From Polytrichum commune (Eukaryota; Streptophyta; Polytrichopsida; Polytrichales; Polytrichaceae): a stretch of DNA of 64,000 nucleotides. This document shows, piece by piece, positions 1 to 12,775 of the stretch. Under the pieces are notes generated by a model. It made no database searches. It had not been told where the DNA came from and was given only the letters and a program-made list of their open reading frames with translations. The stretch covers positions 35,975,554 to 36,039,553 of the forward strand of contig OX485803.1 of NCBI GenBank assembly GCA_950295325.1, written 5' to 3'. A program made the position numbers and the translations under genes. Within the stretch, counting starts at the first letter, position 1; the number at the start of each line of letters is the position of its first letter.

Positions 1-3000
1 TCCCAATGATGCAATGACATCCTGGTTCCAGATACTGAACTTGTTCTTGCCGACAGGAACTTTTGCATACCAGACATCTCGGTCGCTCCACTTAGGCAGG
101 CTTGTTAGAAACAGTGCATGCGGTGGTGGCTCTGTGTCCAACCAAAGTGGTCGATGTGCCATGAGGATTTGATACGTCTCCAAAACATCTGGATTATAAC
201 ACCTGATTGAATGACGGGGCTTATCATCGATATTCAGTTTCCAGTTCACTCCCATATGTTGAGTGTACCTGTACATAAGAGTCCTAAGTCAATGGATGTA
301 GGTTACAGCAAGTCAGCATCAAAAGAAACACATCACAGCAAGAAATATAGTAATTACGCATAAGCTCAAGGAAAAGAGCTTTCTTGGAGGCCTCTTTACT
401 TACCTTAAGCAATCGCCATGTTCATCAGTGTAGAGCTCAAAATCAACATCAGAAAGTTCTCGCAGTTCACTGCGCCCTTTCACACAGAAATCACGCAGGC
501 AGAAGTAGGCAAAACGCCTACTACAACCCTCTGGATGTGTTTTTGAGAACTTGCACTGCCTCAACATCTCAGCCTCATCCATTAATGGACGGGCCTCTAG
601 AGCCATCACTTCCTGAGCAGACTCCATTGTTGCAGATTTTAATACAGCCTCCTCTACTGCCAGTTTCACCTTCAGATACCGAGGATCAAGGGAAATGTTG
701 AAAGGAACTTTTGCAATGCCAGTTTCCGCTGTCCTTTTTGTTTCACGTGCTCGAATGATACGCCCAATAGCTCTCAACATTGCTTGGATACTGACAAACA
801 AGTAAATGACTATGATTAACAACCAAGGCCACTGTCGTAGAAAAACAGTTTATGAGCAGCACATAAACCAAAAGTATCCACTGGACTATATGCACAACAA
901 TGAGTTACAAGATTGGAACCAGTCGTAAAAAAGTCACCAAATATACATGGAGGCCATCTCCACCTTACAGGATTCAATGTGCCAAACGGTTCTGATTCTA
1001 CACATTTCATTGCAATGCCTAGGCATGAACTGCCATATGCATGCACAAAAGTAAAATATGACAAACACTGACTGATAAAAAGTGAGCACCTTGTTGGCGG
1101 ATACAACTGCCCATTCTGTTTTGTGAGTTGTGACATAAACTCGCATAACTGATCAACAAATGGTGTCACATCCTCTTGTTCGGACAAATCCTCAATTGAA
1201 AGCTCTGTGGGAACACCATTTTGAGCCCTCCATGCATCAAAAGATTTCCTGGCCCACATTTCAGAGTAGTTGCTTGCGCTCCTTTCTCTTGGTTCAGGAT
1301 GTAAACGGTATCTGGAAGGGGGCTTTGGCCGAGCTGCTCCAATAAGAGCAGCTCTTACAGCAGCAACACTCTTCATAGCATGAGGACCAGTAACTCTCAT
1401 ACGCTTGTACTGCTTAGCACCAGGTTCGTAAACAGTTGTAAATTTTCTCTTCTCAGATAATGGAGTAACTTCAAGTACAATATCTGTTTTCTCAGCATCA
1501 GGTTCATCTGTGACAGTAGACTGGTTTTCCTCTGGATTTGGTTTCTCTGTCACTACACTCTTCTCAACAGTACCATCAGCAGCATCAGTTTCAAGGACAT
1601 CTTGACCATTGTCATCAAGGACAATGACTTCTGGAACTGTTAGCACAGATGATTCAGTGCCTTCTTCCTTCTCTTCTTCACTTTGAGGTGCCTGTGTCCC
1701 ATTTTCAGGGCCTCGTACCTCCACACCACCTGATTGAGTTGGAGTATCAGGGCAGGGTGCTTGAGGAGGTTGGGGAGTTGTACCAGCCTGTGGAACCTGG
1801 GAACCCTGTGGAGTGGATGAGGAAGGTTGTCGGACAGAAATTGGTCCTGAAAGGACATCCTCAATAAGGTGAGCAGGGACAAACCACATAGTCATGAGAC
1901 ATCAATGTGCACAAATTTCTACATAAGTCACCCCAGAAAATGTCATGAAAACAACAAGATTCCAGCCCTTCTTTATAGCAAACAACAGACAAAAAAATAT
2001 CACAAATATATTACCTCTATTCAAATGGTAAGAAGTAACATCAATGGTCGGAAGTGGACCATTTGGGCCTTGAACATGAGTTCGCAAAGTGCCATTGATA
2101 TCCTTCCTGTTAACCACTTTCAGTTTGTTTGGAACTCCCTCTCTGGACTGCAGTGATCCTGGTGGCAGTGATATTGGTTCCACCCTTTTCTGTCGCTTCA
2201 CACTACAAGAACCAATCCAGAAGCATACTTAGCACAAAAACACCAACAAGAGCATTGGAATATAATTAGTGAAATGGCTTCCTTTGGTTCCTGCAATTAT
2301 TGGAGTGTGAGAACTGCGGGTTTGCCATTCAAGGACTCTTTATGTTGATGACACATGAATAGAACAGTGTAGAAAGATACTGGCATTCTTGTGCAGACCT
2401 AATGTCACCTACATTAATGGCCAGCCCCTTTGATAAATGACCCTGGGACTAGAATTTAGTTACTAGAATACATCATCAGAGAATAGGCGTACTCTAATTG
2501 GGGCTGGCAAAAATTGGCATACTTCGAAAGAAAAGAGTGCAAATCCAAGGGGCAATTTCAAATGCAAATAGAAGTGAGAATTAGAGTTTGACATTATCAG
2601 ATCCTTTTCTACCTCTGTTCAGTCCAAACTTAAGAATATGGCTATAATATAAGCAAACCTGATTAGATCTGAATCTTGAAGAAGACTAGGCAGCTCAGTT
2701 GGAGGTAAAGCATAACCATCCATCTGCAATTGTGAACACAAAGTCAGTGTGCTGAAGACTTTGTTCCTGACAATTCAGAGGAAGACAGTCCGCAGGCATA
2801 GCCAGAACCTAACAAAAGATGCACCAAAGTAGTTACTCTTACTCTGCTCAAAAGAGAAGGACTAATCCAGCCCAATTAGCAGTATTATATTATCTATGAC
2901 GAATACCTAAGTCATTCTATGGCCTGCTCTTTTGTTGATCATCATGACGATCACAACAAATATTTGCACAAATTGTTGAAGGTACTGAATTAACAGAATT

Positions 3001-3624
3001 AAATAAAAGTAGTTTAGAGACAAGATATGTAGTAACACCAATGGAGATTTCTAAGCAAGATGATTGCATGATTTACGCCATGCACCTTCAAGATGATTCT
3101 AACTTGGTTCTTTAATATGATATGAACATCTAAAGAACCTGCAAGAAATATTGACATAGAAATCTACTGTTTAAGATGCCATTGATCTCAAAAGAGTTAA
3201 GACCACTAAAAATCATGGCCTTAGAAATCAGATAGCTGATCCTCGCCCCTTTCTTGAAAACCCAGACTGAAAGCCATCTGGACAAAATAACTCAGAATGT
3301 AACCCGTGACAATGAGTATTCAGCTGTTGTAATGGCAGCAGACTAGCCAAGGATTCAACTATGAGCTCAGTGTGGAGAACCAGTCATCAGTGCAATATGA
3401 GATGTTACCTCAAGGGAGATGCCGTCCCGACAAGAATGTTGCAGATCAAACTTAACAGCAATGTGGGCAGCAAGATGACCGATTGAAAGAATGTGATTAT
3501 GTACAAGAATCCAACATTTTGAGAGCCCTTGCTCAACTTGGAGTGGTGTGAGCATGCCCGCCTCATCAAAACTTAGCCTGATCCTCACCCCCTTCTTGAA
3601 ATCCATATTTGGCCGAAACTCCAT
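1..3624 (-). CDS. Coilin N-terminal domain fused to QRICH1/ZMYM-type (Crypton-like) domain, 3' end outside window
   Basis: Minus-strand exons, all GT-AG with matching phases: 3624-3409, 2723-2659, 2202-2015, 1846-1090, 790-404, 268-1 (at least 627 residues). Residues 1-105 look like the coilin N-terminal self-association domain: VRIRLSFDEAGMLTP, QGLSKCWILV, FDLQHSC then MDGYALPP and a DSDLIS-VKRQKR end, close to the plant coilin pattern. Residues 158-350 are a Pro/Ser/Glu-rich linker with VIVLDD (230-235), a SUMO-interaction-like motif. From about 353 (MWARKSFDAWRAQNG, then LYPPT, a block with IGRIIR, FNISLDPRY, and VWYAKVPVGKNKF near the window edge) it resembles the C-terminal domain of QRICH1/ZMYM proteins, which is related to Crypton tyrosine recombinases. 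Coilin organises Cajal bodies; the second half's role here is unknown. The start is the first in-frame ATG, 12 codons before the domain. The usual plant coilin C-terminal Tudor-like domain is not seen. Two separate genes remain possible. Confidence 0.72.
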
Positions 3625-5450
3625 CTCTTCCCCAGTTACATGCGGCGTTGGTTCTTGATCCTTGGTACCGGGTTTGTCACCTTGATATCTTGGAGGTGGA
3701 GACTTCCCATGAGAGGGTGGTAGGCATCTCTTGTAGGGCCTGACGGCCAACTGTCTGTACCGGGGTGCCGTGATTGCCCACTTCTTACTCTGAGCATTAC
3801 CCAACGGTCTCAGCGCACAATCTTCGTGACAACATATACAACAAGTAGTACTCTGATAAGAAAGATGAAACGCCTACTATGACACAAAACTAATTTCCAG
3901 TCTCCTGTAAAACTCTCAAGAACCACCAGTAAAATCCTACACTTGACAAGTAAACTAGCCTCAACCTGGCCCTCGGTACATTTGGCAAAACGTGCTGTCA
4001 TATCTCCTGAGAACTCCTGATATATTTCAATCTCAAACGCACATTCACTTCCTTACTACTGAAAGTCATCTTAGCCAGACAAATCGTAAGAGATGCTCAA
4101 AATAAAACATATGATTTTCTCTCCAGGTTTTTTAACTCCTACTGCCCAAAGCTGCAGCATTTCCCAGTAATATAGACCTTAAGACCATTCTGCGACCTGT
4201 TGTAATGGAGTATGAACCAGGATATGCTTCTACCGTATCTAAACAGGCGTAGGGGCAATTTTCTTTAAAATTCGGGCATTGTTTCTCGACGCTCTCAATT
4301 TATATGTTTCATTAGGTTTATCCTCCCATGAGAGCAAGCAATCTTCGCTGGGTGTGAACATAGAACCTAATGCATGGTCGTCATGAAAGACATTCGTCTA
4401 TAAATAGATCTCATACAGCTTGGACATAAAGCCCTGCAAAGATTAGCTACTTGGACGCAGAACTTCCATGCATTGGTCCAACTTAACCTTAATTCTTCCA
4501 TGGCCGACCTACTTCTTCACCATCACAACATAGAATGGGATCACAAGGGCGCTGCTTCTACTCCATAATTAAACATCATAATGCCCCCTGCACTTTACCA
4601 GGGAGCAACTAAATTACCTACACGGTTGAAGCATGATCACAGTCATGTCAAATTCAAGGTTCCCCGTGACCAATTAAGGAAGTAATGAACCTCCATAGAT
4701 GACCTTCAATTATAGGGTTCCGCGTGCAAACATCATAATCAGGAACACGTATAATCTCCCTCCACTAAAAGGATGCACCGAAGGCTGGCAATCACCCCAA
4801 CGCTGCATAAGCCAAAGTAAAAAGGAGGACCAACAAATTGGGGTTCCGAAGCCAGGGCGCAAACTAGGGTTACCTCGGATCCGACTTCTAGAGCATGAGA
4901 GCACGGCAGAATTGGCAGGCCACTTCAGCGCCTCGGCAGTAACTGGTAGAACGCCATGAAGAACGCCACCGGAAACCGCAGACGACAATTTCCCAATTGT
5001 ACGCACACGGCTCGGTTATTGGCCTTAACTCGATAACTTGCAGGTTAGAAAGGCTGGTTCGACGCGCCAGCGGAGGGGAAAATCATTTTTAGTACTCAAG
5101 AGTGCGGCATTGTCGAGGAAGGGAAGAATTGAGAAAGCGGGAGCTTGGCAGGCAAGGAAGGAAGGAAGGAATCGCGGGCAATGGCGATGGCGATGGCGAT
5201 GGCGAGGGTTTGGGAAGCAAAGCGGAAGGGTAGACGGAGGAGATCTTGGCTAACAGGGTCAACACAAGCCAGATGGATGGATGATTTCTTCATAAGTGGA
5301 TGGATGCAAAGATGGATGGATTTCGTTTCCCAACACCTAAGCCGTAGAAACCGGTATTGGGCTCGTATACGTATAGGCGAATGCTTTGATTCTTTTTTCC
5401 AAGTTTTGAAGAGTGCAGGATAGGCTACAACTATCGGAGTGATGAAGCCA
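3625..5450 (-). promoter_or_regulatory. Probable 5' leader and promoter region of the coilin-type gene
   Basis: No protein of recognisable family is encoded here. The stretch 4850-5270 is richer in GC than its surroundings and carries a GATGGC hexanucleotide repeat (5181-5205) and scattered GGATGGAT units (5270-5320), the kind of composition seen around plant transcription starts and leaders. The open frames in it start with GTG or TTG, not ATG. Assignment to the minus-strand gene is inference from position; a leader intron is possible but I could not fix its borders. Confidence 0.35.
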
Positions 5451-7655
5451 CATATGGATGATTATAAACATATTCATCCAAATTTTGGCAATCTCATCCA
5501 ATTTTGTGAATTTTAGGGATACTTCTAGCTATTTCATCCACATAAACGTATAATATCTTACATTCTAGTTTAAGACTATCAATCATTGGCGTGTAGTCAT
5601 ATGAAAATTCATTGGGTGAGTGCATGGAATCAATAACTAACATTATTAATGTAATCAAAAGACTAACATGTGGGTATCAAATTTATATTACCAATTGAAT
5701 ATTGATATTTAGTGGGTATATGAAACTTTGAGATCATCTTTGTATATCCAAGTTATTACTTTGGTCAATACCACTCTACACCATATTGATACTAGGATAA
5801 TTTTTCCCATCTATAAGTGTTCTTGCATAATATATATATTATTATTATTATTATAATAACACAAGTCCAACACCAACAAAAATTGACCCCTATAAGTTTG
5901 TTGTTGGTTCATTGCAATTTAACTCCAATATGAATTTCGGGTCTATGACCTCGATTTAGGGCATATTTTTGCTTTGATTCCTAATCTCCAAGTCCCACAT
6001 AGCAATCAACACTTCCGCCTCCTGGGGGGGTAGATTCTTCATTGAATGGTTGAATGACTTGTATGGATCGCTATGACTTTAAAACCCGACTCCATGGCAT
6101 ATGCAAAATTTAAATGATGAAATAAATCAGCCTATTATTACATATAAAATCCACTTTCATTTGCCAATGAGAAAGTCATTGAACATTTTCCCATCCATAG
6201 GATTGGACTCAATGGTTGCATCAAACAAACAAAGGGAAGAGTACAATAACTCCAGCCACAATCCATAGAGCTAAACTCAAGGGAGTCAATGAGCACTCTA
6301 AGAGCCTTCATTTTGTAAAAGACCTAGAACCCAAATGCAAACCATAACAAGAATGATTATGGCAGTCATTAGGGATTATAATCACCATATGACAACAACG
6401 GATGAAAACATAAAATGAATGAAACTAACACATCTATTGTCATTTTTTTTTCTCTATACACCAAGGCTCCCCTTTTGTATATATACCTTTAGTTCAAAAT
6501 ATTTCATAACCTTTTTACATGTACATGACAAAAACAACAATACACTTTCTTGTGTAACCTATCGTACGCTAATGCCTGATTGGATAAGAAGCATGAGGGC
6601 CAAGAAGAGTCAAACAACATGGTGCTTGAAAGTGCCAAACCTCAAATCCCCAAATGAGGTGTCAAACCTACCCGTCATTGTTTATGGTATTTAGTGTCAC
6701 TTGAGCAATAGTGCCACATACTTTATTATGAGGCCTATGATAGGTTACACTAGTGGCCAATAACCTGATCATTAGAATAACCTTCTCCCACTTGACGTGG
6801 GTGTGCTTACTAATATCTTTAAATTAATATGCTCGATTATATTATGAGGTTTATGACAAGAATACACAATGATCAACAAGCTGACAATAAGTGTAAACAT
6901 ATGACACTTGGCGTAAGTATGCTCAATAATATCTTCCTCTTGAATACTAAAACGTTTAACTATCAGCTCAAGCACTCTAATGTGCTACTCCAAATATCAT
7001 ATTGTAAGCAGTTACACACTTCAAGAGTATTAATGTTGTCAAATAATGTCATGTTCACAACTACTAGTGGACATGACACTGCTAAACCTCTAGGCATCTA
7101 GTTTAGATAGTCCGCCAATAGTGCACATGACACTAAATACCATGAACGGTGCATACTCCACATTAAGCTTCCATTGAAGTACCTAAGGTATGTGGGTGTT
7201 ATTTGGTTCATTTTTCATGTTCTCCTACATCTACCAATTTAGATTTACACAACAAAACTCGTGTTGCATCAGCAAATCTACGATGAAACACATGCAAAAA
7301 CCGGATTGAAATTCAAGGTTTCCTTGATTTAGTTATGGTTATCAGAAGTGCATGTTTGTTGATTTCTCAAATGGATACATAAGTCCTTCTAATTGTATTC
7401 ATTATTAAGAGTAAAATAATTATTAATATACGAAGACGCAGTCCAATCTCTTTTAAACATGTATCTTTATGATGTTAGCTAATTGATCCTCACCAAACCA
7501 CATACCAATCAAATAAAGGAGCCCAATTAGAAAATAAGTCGTTTAAGACCCACCTACCTTAAGTTAGTGGCAAACTTGTGAGAGCAACATGGCCATGACC
7601 AAGAGTAACAACTAATCATATCAACAAATACAACACTAAATACAACACTAAAATT
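5451..7655. other. AT-rich intergenic DNA, no gene seen
   Basis: No open frame here resembles a known protein and none shows exon-like borders. An ATT/TA microsatellite lies at about 5829-5860. The part after 6680 is dotted with the words TTTAGTGTCA and its complement, as in the repeat at 28.6-29.4 kb, so it is probably decayed transposon sequence. Confidence 0.5.
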
Positions 7656-7900
7656 TGCATCCTAACATTTATGTAATGGAATATTATCATGGATGATTTA
7701 AAATTTGGATGTAAAACTACGTGGTATGTGACAATAATTATGACATTATAACTCTATAATGCCAATTTTTGTTTTACAAAGGAATGAGAAATAATGTTAG
7801 GGTTACATGTAGTGTTGGTGACACTTACACAGGCGGTTTACAAGTAATATTGAGCAAGACAACTAGAATTGGTGACTCTAAATGCAAATGTTTAGTGTAT
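7656..7900 (+). repeat. Dispersed direct repeat, copy 1 (partner at 29141-29370)
   Basis: Begins GCATCCTAACATTTATGTAAT and includes ATCATGGATGATT, ACAAGGAATGA-like and TTAGTGTTGGTGACAC words in the same order as in the stretch at 29141-29370 on the same strand. Both copies are diverged and non-coding. They look like fragments of one transposon family rich in ATTTAGTGT words; the family is not identified. Confidence 0.6.
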
Positions 7901-8204
7901 CAACAATGTGATACTTTACAATATTAAGCCCTTTGTGAAGAGACGGAGCTTTATTTATTCAATATGTGTTCATGATTATGCTCAATTGATGTCTACAAAC
8001 AATAATCGTGTCATTGGATAAACCAAATCAGTATTATGGTATACTGGAAACGTGTGCATCATCGAGTCCCAGGAAATTTGGAATGCACATATTTTTCTTG
8101 ATGATTTTTGAAGCAGATGTGGTGTAAGATTTCGAGGTGATATAGAAAGTAGGTAGAGAAGGGGATCCCATGTGTGTTGTGTACGAGGAAATGGGATTTT
8201 GATA

Positions 8205-8615
8205 GCCATCAAGGGCCAGTTTAGACAACGGTGAAGAAGTGCATCAGTCAAAAAATTTAGGGATATGGAACAAAACGGTTGGCTATGAAATGGGTTCTTC
8301 ACCAGCCGACGTTTACACTACAGTCAAGAGTTCTTTGGTGGAGAACTTCAAACGTAGATGAAAATATGACACGGCTATCAACATGGCAACACTTTTTGCT
8401 AAGGGAGTCCTCTAGAGGTCAAGTGTCTTGGACAACCTCAAACCCTCGGACGAGAAACTTGACCTCAAGAGAACTCCAACTTGAGGCATTTATTTTTTTA
8501 TTCTAATTTTTATTATTAAAAAACTCCATCTTTTTCACCATACCAACCGCTGCCTTAAATAACCTTGTCTTGGACTGAAATTCTTGACTAACTAACTGGT
8601 GCACTTCTACACTAA
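8205..8615 (+). repeat. Dispersed repeat R1, copy 1 (uninterrupted)
   Basis: This stretch aligns by eye with the reverse complement of 32150-33075: shared words include TCAAACCCT, GAACTCCAACTTGAGG, CCATACCAACC and AACCTTGTCTTGG in the same order. Copy 2 carries an extra block of about 470 bases between the last two words, while copy 1 has them nearly adjacent, so copy 1 preserves the empty site. No coding capacity is recognisable. Confidence 0.65.
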
Positions 8616-9512
8616 AGTCTAGAGTGGCCCCAAGTTTACACTAGAGCTTGAGGGCCTAAGGATGTTTTGATGGAGGACAAACCTAATTAGAGTCCGGCAT
8701 GGCATGCAATGGATAATGTTCTGTGGTCTACCAAATTTTGTGCTAATCCTACCTCAAAGAGGTGGCTTTGAAACAAAACAAGGACAATATATCAAGTCGA
8801 TATAATTATTATATCTTATTATGTAGAAGGGCCAACATGAATAGGCCGGTAATGAAATAAGATTCGATTGAGAGCCCAGACGCATATGGTCCTTAAGCAC
8901 AACATTCAAACCTTTATGTTATCCATGGCTCGACATTCGCATGAGTTTTCAAGGGAGTTCATAATTTCATTTCAGAGCCCTTGGCCATAGTGTGGAATGG
9001 CCCTAAGATACATAGGCATTCTCATTGCCGCGAAGCTTGAAAATCTGCATAAATAAAGAGTACATCAATTGTTGCCACAATTTCTGGTTTCCAAGTCGAA
9101 ATTTCTGATTTCTGCATACAAGCCACAGGTGGCGGTGTGGTTTACCCATACAACATCATCTATGCACCTATCAAGCACTTTCTGCTACAGACATGAGCCA
9201 CAAGTCAAGAGGTTAATTAAATTTACATTGAAACATGGAGAGTGCTACCTAGTCACAGATAATGGGGAACATATTGAACAGGCAGTGCCCAATCCTGTTT
9301 GAACATCTTTGAATCTGTGACTTGCGATTGCTAGCTCTGCAATATCTGAATTATCCAGTATGACATCCACCTATGAGTACCCCTTCGACCTCAACGCACT
9401 TCGTATTTTCATCATACAAAGGACAACTACCTACTATATGTGCAACAAAATGTCGTTCTTGTAACCTACACGTGTTATAAATGACTCTTTTGGGTTAATT
9501 CTCTACCGTTGA
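8616..9512. other. Intergenic DNA downstream of the DUF7356-type gene
   Basis: No gene is visible. The part adjacent to 9512 lies just 3' of the minus-strand stop codon and should contain that gene's 3' untranslated region and polyadenylation site, which I could not place. Confidence 0.4.
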
Positions 9513-12500
9513 TTAATCATCCCAGCTGCTGTCCCAGCCGTCCTTGTTTGCTCGTCGCGAGTTCAGCCCCTTTGCAGAGAGGGTGAGAGAACTCGATGTC
9601 GATCGCACCGCTCCTGAGTCCTGCCAATCGTCATCTTCCCAAACCTCATCCCACCCATCAGCTGACAGTGGGATCTCATCCTCGTGATTTGAAATACCTG
9701 CTGTAGGTATGCCCATTTCTAGCTCCTGGTACTTCACATCTCCTTCACCGCGCCGAGTCTGTGCGCGCCACGAAGCACATCGCCACGCACCCAATATGCC
9801 TGGAAAACATCAACTAAGGTGTGTGGGCCAACATGTAATCACTCTTCTTGATTGGATAAGGATGGACACCAAAACACTACATGTGTTATGATGAGATTGG
9901 ACTATGTGCTCAAAACACAGACACCATTCTAGTTTCAATAGTGAACACATTGGGAGGGCCTATGCAATCACTTAAAAAGACAGAAAATCTTCACTTTGGA
10001 GTCAAATTAGATCAACAGTGAAGATTCTCTTTCTGACTGAGTTTTCTTCATCCCATCATGGGTTCAAGGATCATGGTCTGATGACCTACTTTAGAACAGT
10101 GATACGATTTGATAAATTTGGTTAAAGTGGACAAAAGTTGATACATTGATATCATTTTGATGTTAGCTGGTGTATCAGTAAGTTTTAATTTTATAACAGG
10201 AAAATTAAGTAAGTCAAATTGCTGCATAAGATTAGAAAGGATTAAGCCCTTTGAGAATCGCCGCTTAAGATGAGAAAAGGATTAAGCCCTTTGAGAGCTA
10301 AACCTTCTACTTAAACTGTCCTCCACAGAAACTTCTAACAGTCTGTGTTGATGAAATTCAGGAAATGTACTTTACCTAGTAATAAAACAACCGTCAAGGA
10401 GCCTCCAATTACAAGAGCGCCAACTCCTGGTGTAGAAAAGAAGCTTAAATATGCTGATGGCGGAGTAACAATGCCTATATTGATTCCACGAGGTACGTTG
10501 ACCTGACAGTCATCTTCACCCCAGCTTATGTTGATGCTTGCTCCAGATTTTGCAGCTTCTCTATCAATCACAGATATTGTCACCTACAAAACCAGGCAAT
10601 GCAAAATCTAGGTTAAGATGACAACAGCCCTACAAAACTGTAACAGGTTGTCAGTCTCATCCTAACTACAGAGAACATGGAATAAGTGCTTGACTGGTGA
10701 GGTACCTGCTTGCTCTCGCCTTTAGGCAGTACTAGCTTGTCTGGCGTTGCTTTCAAGACACTTGTGGTCCCAATGTTTATATTCAATTGTGATTTTCCAC
10801 CATCATTCCGAACGTCCAGAGTATAGTCATCATTACCTGCATACATAATGGTATCGTAATATCTGTGAGAATGAATACAAAGGCTTAACCCTTGAAAGTC
10901 CAAGAGGCCCATTTGAGTTTCAAGGTGTCATATGGAGGGGTTTAAGATTATTTAAGCTAAAAGTGTCAAAAGGGACCCTATATAAAAAAAGCCCATTGAT
11001 TATATGCATTATTCCAATCAGAGCATACATATGTGTAAAATGAGAGTGTATAAATGACCTAGACTTAACCACATACCACTTATATCTAATCATTGTTGTC
11101 ACTTATGACTATATTTTCACTTCCTCTTCTTAGTACGTTGTGTTGGAGATGGATTCTATATCATTGACCTAATAAAATCATCATTGCTATACTTGTTGGG
11201 GTTTTGTGCAAAACGTTATGCATCCTATAGAAACACACCGTCGGTACTTTAAGGGTTAATTTTGCAGACTTGAGAAAAAGAACAGAAGCATCAACTGATC
11301 TCAACTCTACTGAAACTCACCATCATCACCAGTCGCCTGTAACTTGGCAACCAAAGGTCCAACTTCACAAGTTTTTCGGGTAGCTGCAGTTCCCTTCACT
11401 CTGTCAGCTGTGGCCACCTCGGAATCTGGAGGGGGAGGTGGAGGAGAGATATCTGTAACCACTACTGAATCATTTATTGCCATTTTGTTCTTCACAGTTA
11501 ATGGTGGAGGAGCAGGGCTCTTCTGTCCAGTCCCTGTCTGTGTGGTAATTGGAGTTGTATTTGTTTGGGTCATATCTGCTTTGACGTTTGCAGAAAGCCG
11601 CCTCCTGCTAACACCTTGAGCCTGCCAGTGACATCAAGAAGGATAAACCCTCAGAATTACTATGTTTATTTTAGAGATGGACAAATTTACAGAACTTCAG
11701 CGTAGAAGCTCCACCTAAAAGCCTCATTCTGTATTAAAACTAAATAGTAAGTATTTCTCCATCCAGGCAACTCTACACAAATAGCAAATACAAAATCACC
11801 AGACCTGAAAAGTTAGAATCAGAATATCAAGGAATTGTGGTACATAAGCACTCGCTGACCACCATCCTTCAGTCAACGATAGTACGACATCCGTGCAGAT
11901 ATAGACATTGTTTTTCAGAGAAGTGGGCTCGGCAAACAAGGCTGCCAGCAGCTAGCCATCAATTGATGTATCGGTGAAGCCTAATGTAAGTTGAAGCTTC
12001 CTTGAATTGGTCAAGAGCATTTTCTTATGTGTATAGAGGAGACTAACATGCCCATGAAGAATCGCCTACATGGAGAACAGTATTGAAATCACTGGAGAAC
12101 AGGAGCACATTACTGGAATGCACGGGCATGCAAAAAATGAAAAATTATAATTTGAATTGGTCTAGTTTATAACTACATACCTATGCACTGATCGCTGTAC
12201 CATCACTTAATTGTGCATAAACCCAATCTGCTGCAATTCTTACTACCTTTAACTCCCAATTGATATATGAATTCAAGAATGCTGTTGCAGTCCAAAATTA
12301 CTGCCAAAATGTCCCAAGAGAAGGGGCTACAAAACAAACATAAAAAACAACAAAACCTGTGTGCATGACAGAATTTGTTACCTTGATGAAATTAGAAAAA
12401 CACAATTATCAGGTCTAGCGCAATAGAAGAGGATAAATTAATTACCTGAGAGCGCCTGTTGGTTTGAAGAGATGATTGGTCATCAACAAATTGACTTTCT

Positions 12501-12775
12501 ATCTCCCTACTGCTACTCCTGGTAATATATGCATCGCCCATTTCTCCATCAAGTTTCCCTCCTATCTCTACCTTTTCCACCCTGGTCTTCAATTCCCCAT
12601 CCACCTGGTCATCGATTTTTCTGCTTACTCCTAAACCTTGATCTTCATGTGCTGCACTTAGCTGTGCACAGTTTATGAGACAGAGCAATGCAAACACACA
12701 GAGTGATGTGCTTCCGGGCCTTCTCCTGGTCTCTCTCATCTCTCTAAGCTTTCGCAATCCAGACTCTAAAATCAT
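9513..12775 (-). CDS. DUF7356-type single-pass membrane protein
   Basis: Five minus-strand exons join in phase: 12775-12446, 11621-11321, 10836-10706, 10583-10376, 9799-9513 (about 418 residues). Near the N-terminus CVFALLCLINCAQLSAA is a signal-peptide core with a likely cleavage site. An acidic, proline-rich lumenal region (with a run of six prolines) precedes a beta-rich block holding YTLDVRNDGG, LNINIG, LVLPKGESKQVTISV and a late cysteine in DDCQVNV. A membrane segment follows (VGALVIGGSLTVVLLLG), then a short cytosolic tail with KYQELEM, tryptophan/aspartate clusters (DGWDEVWEDDDW), the conserved-looking LSAKGLNSRRANKDGWDSSW and stop. This order is that of the plant family now called DUF7356, whose function is unknown to me. 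The start could be the second ATG 13 codons in. A 20-base word (around 10237 and 10276) is duplicated in the intron between exons 4 and 5. Confidence 0.82.

Noticed and set aside
3409-3804. An apparent N-myristoylation start (MGNAQSKK) on the coilin-type protein
   Set aside because: The codon at 3804-3802 is TTG, not ATG, so it is not a normal eukaryotic start; the first in-frame ATG is at 3624.
4699-5423. Open frames on both strands that look like targeting peptides
   Set aside because: They start with GTG or TTG, overlap each other, and have repeat-driven composition; a leader or promoter is more likely.
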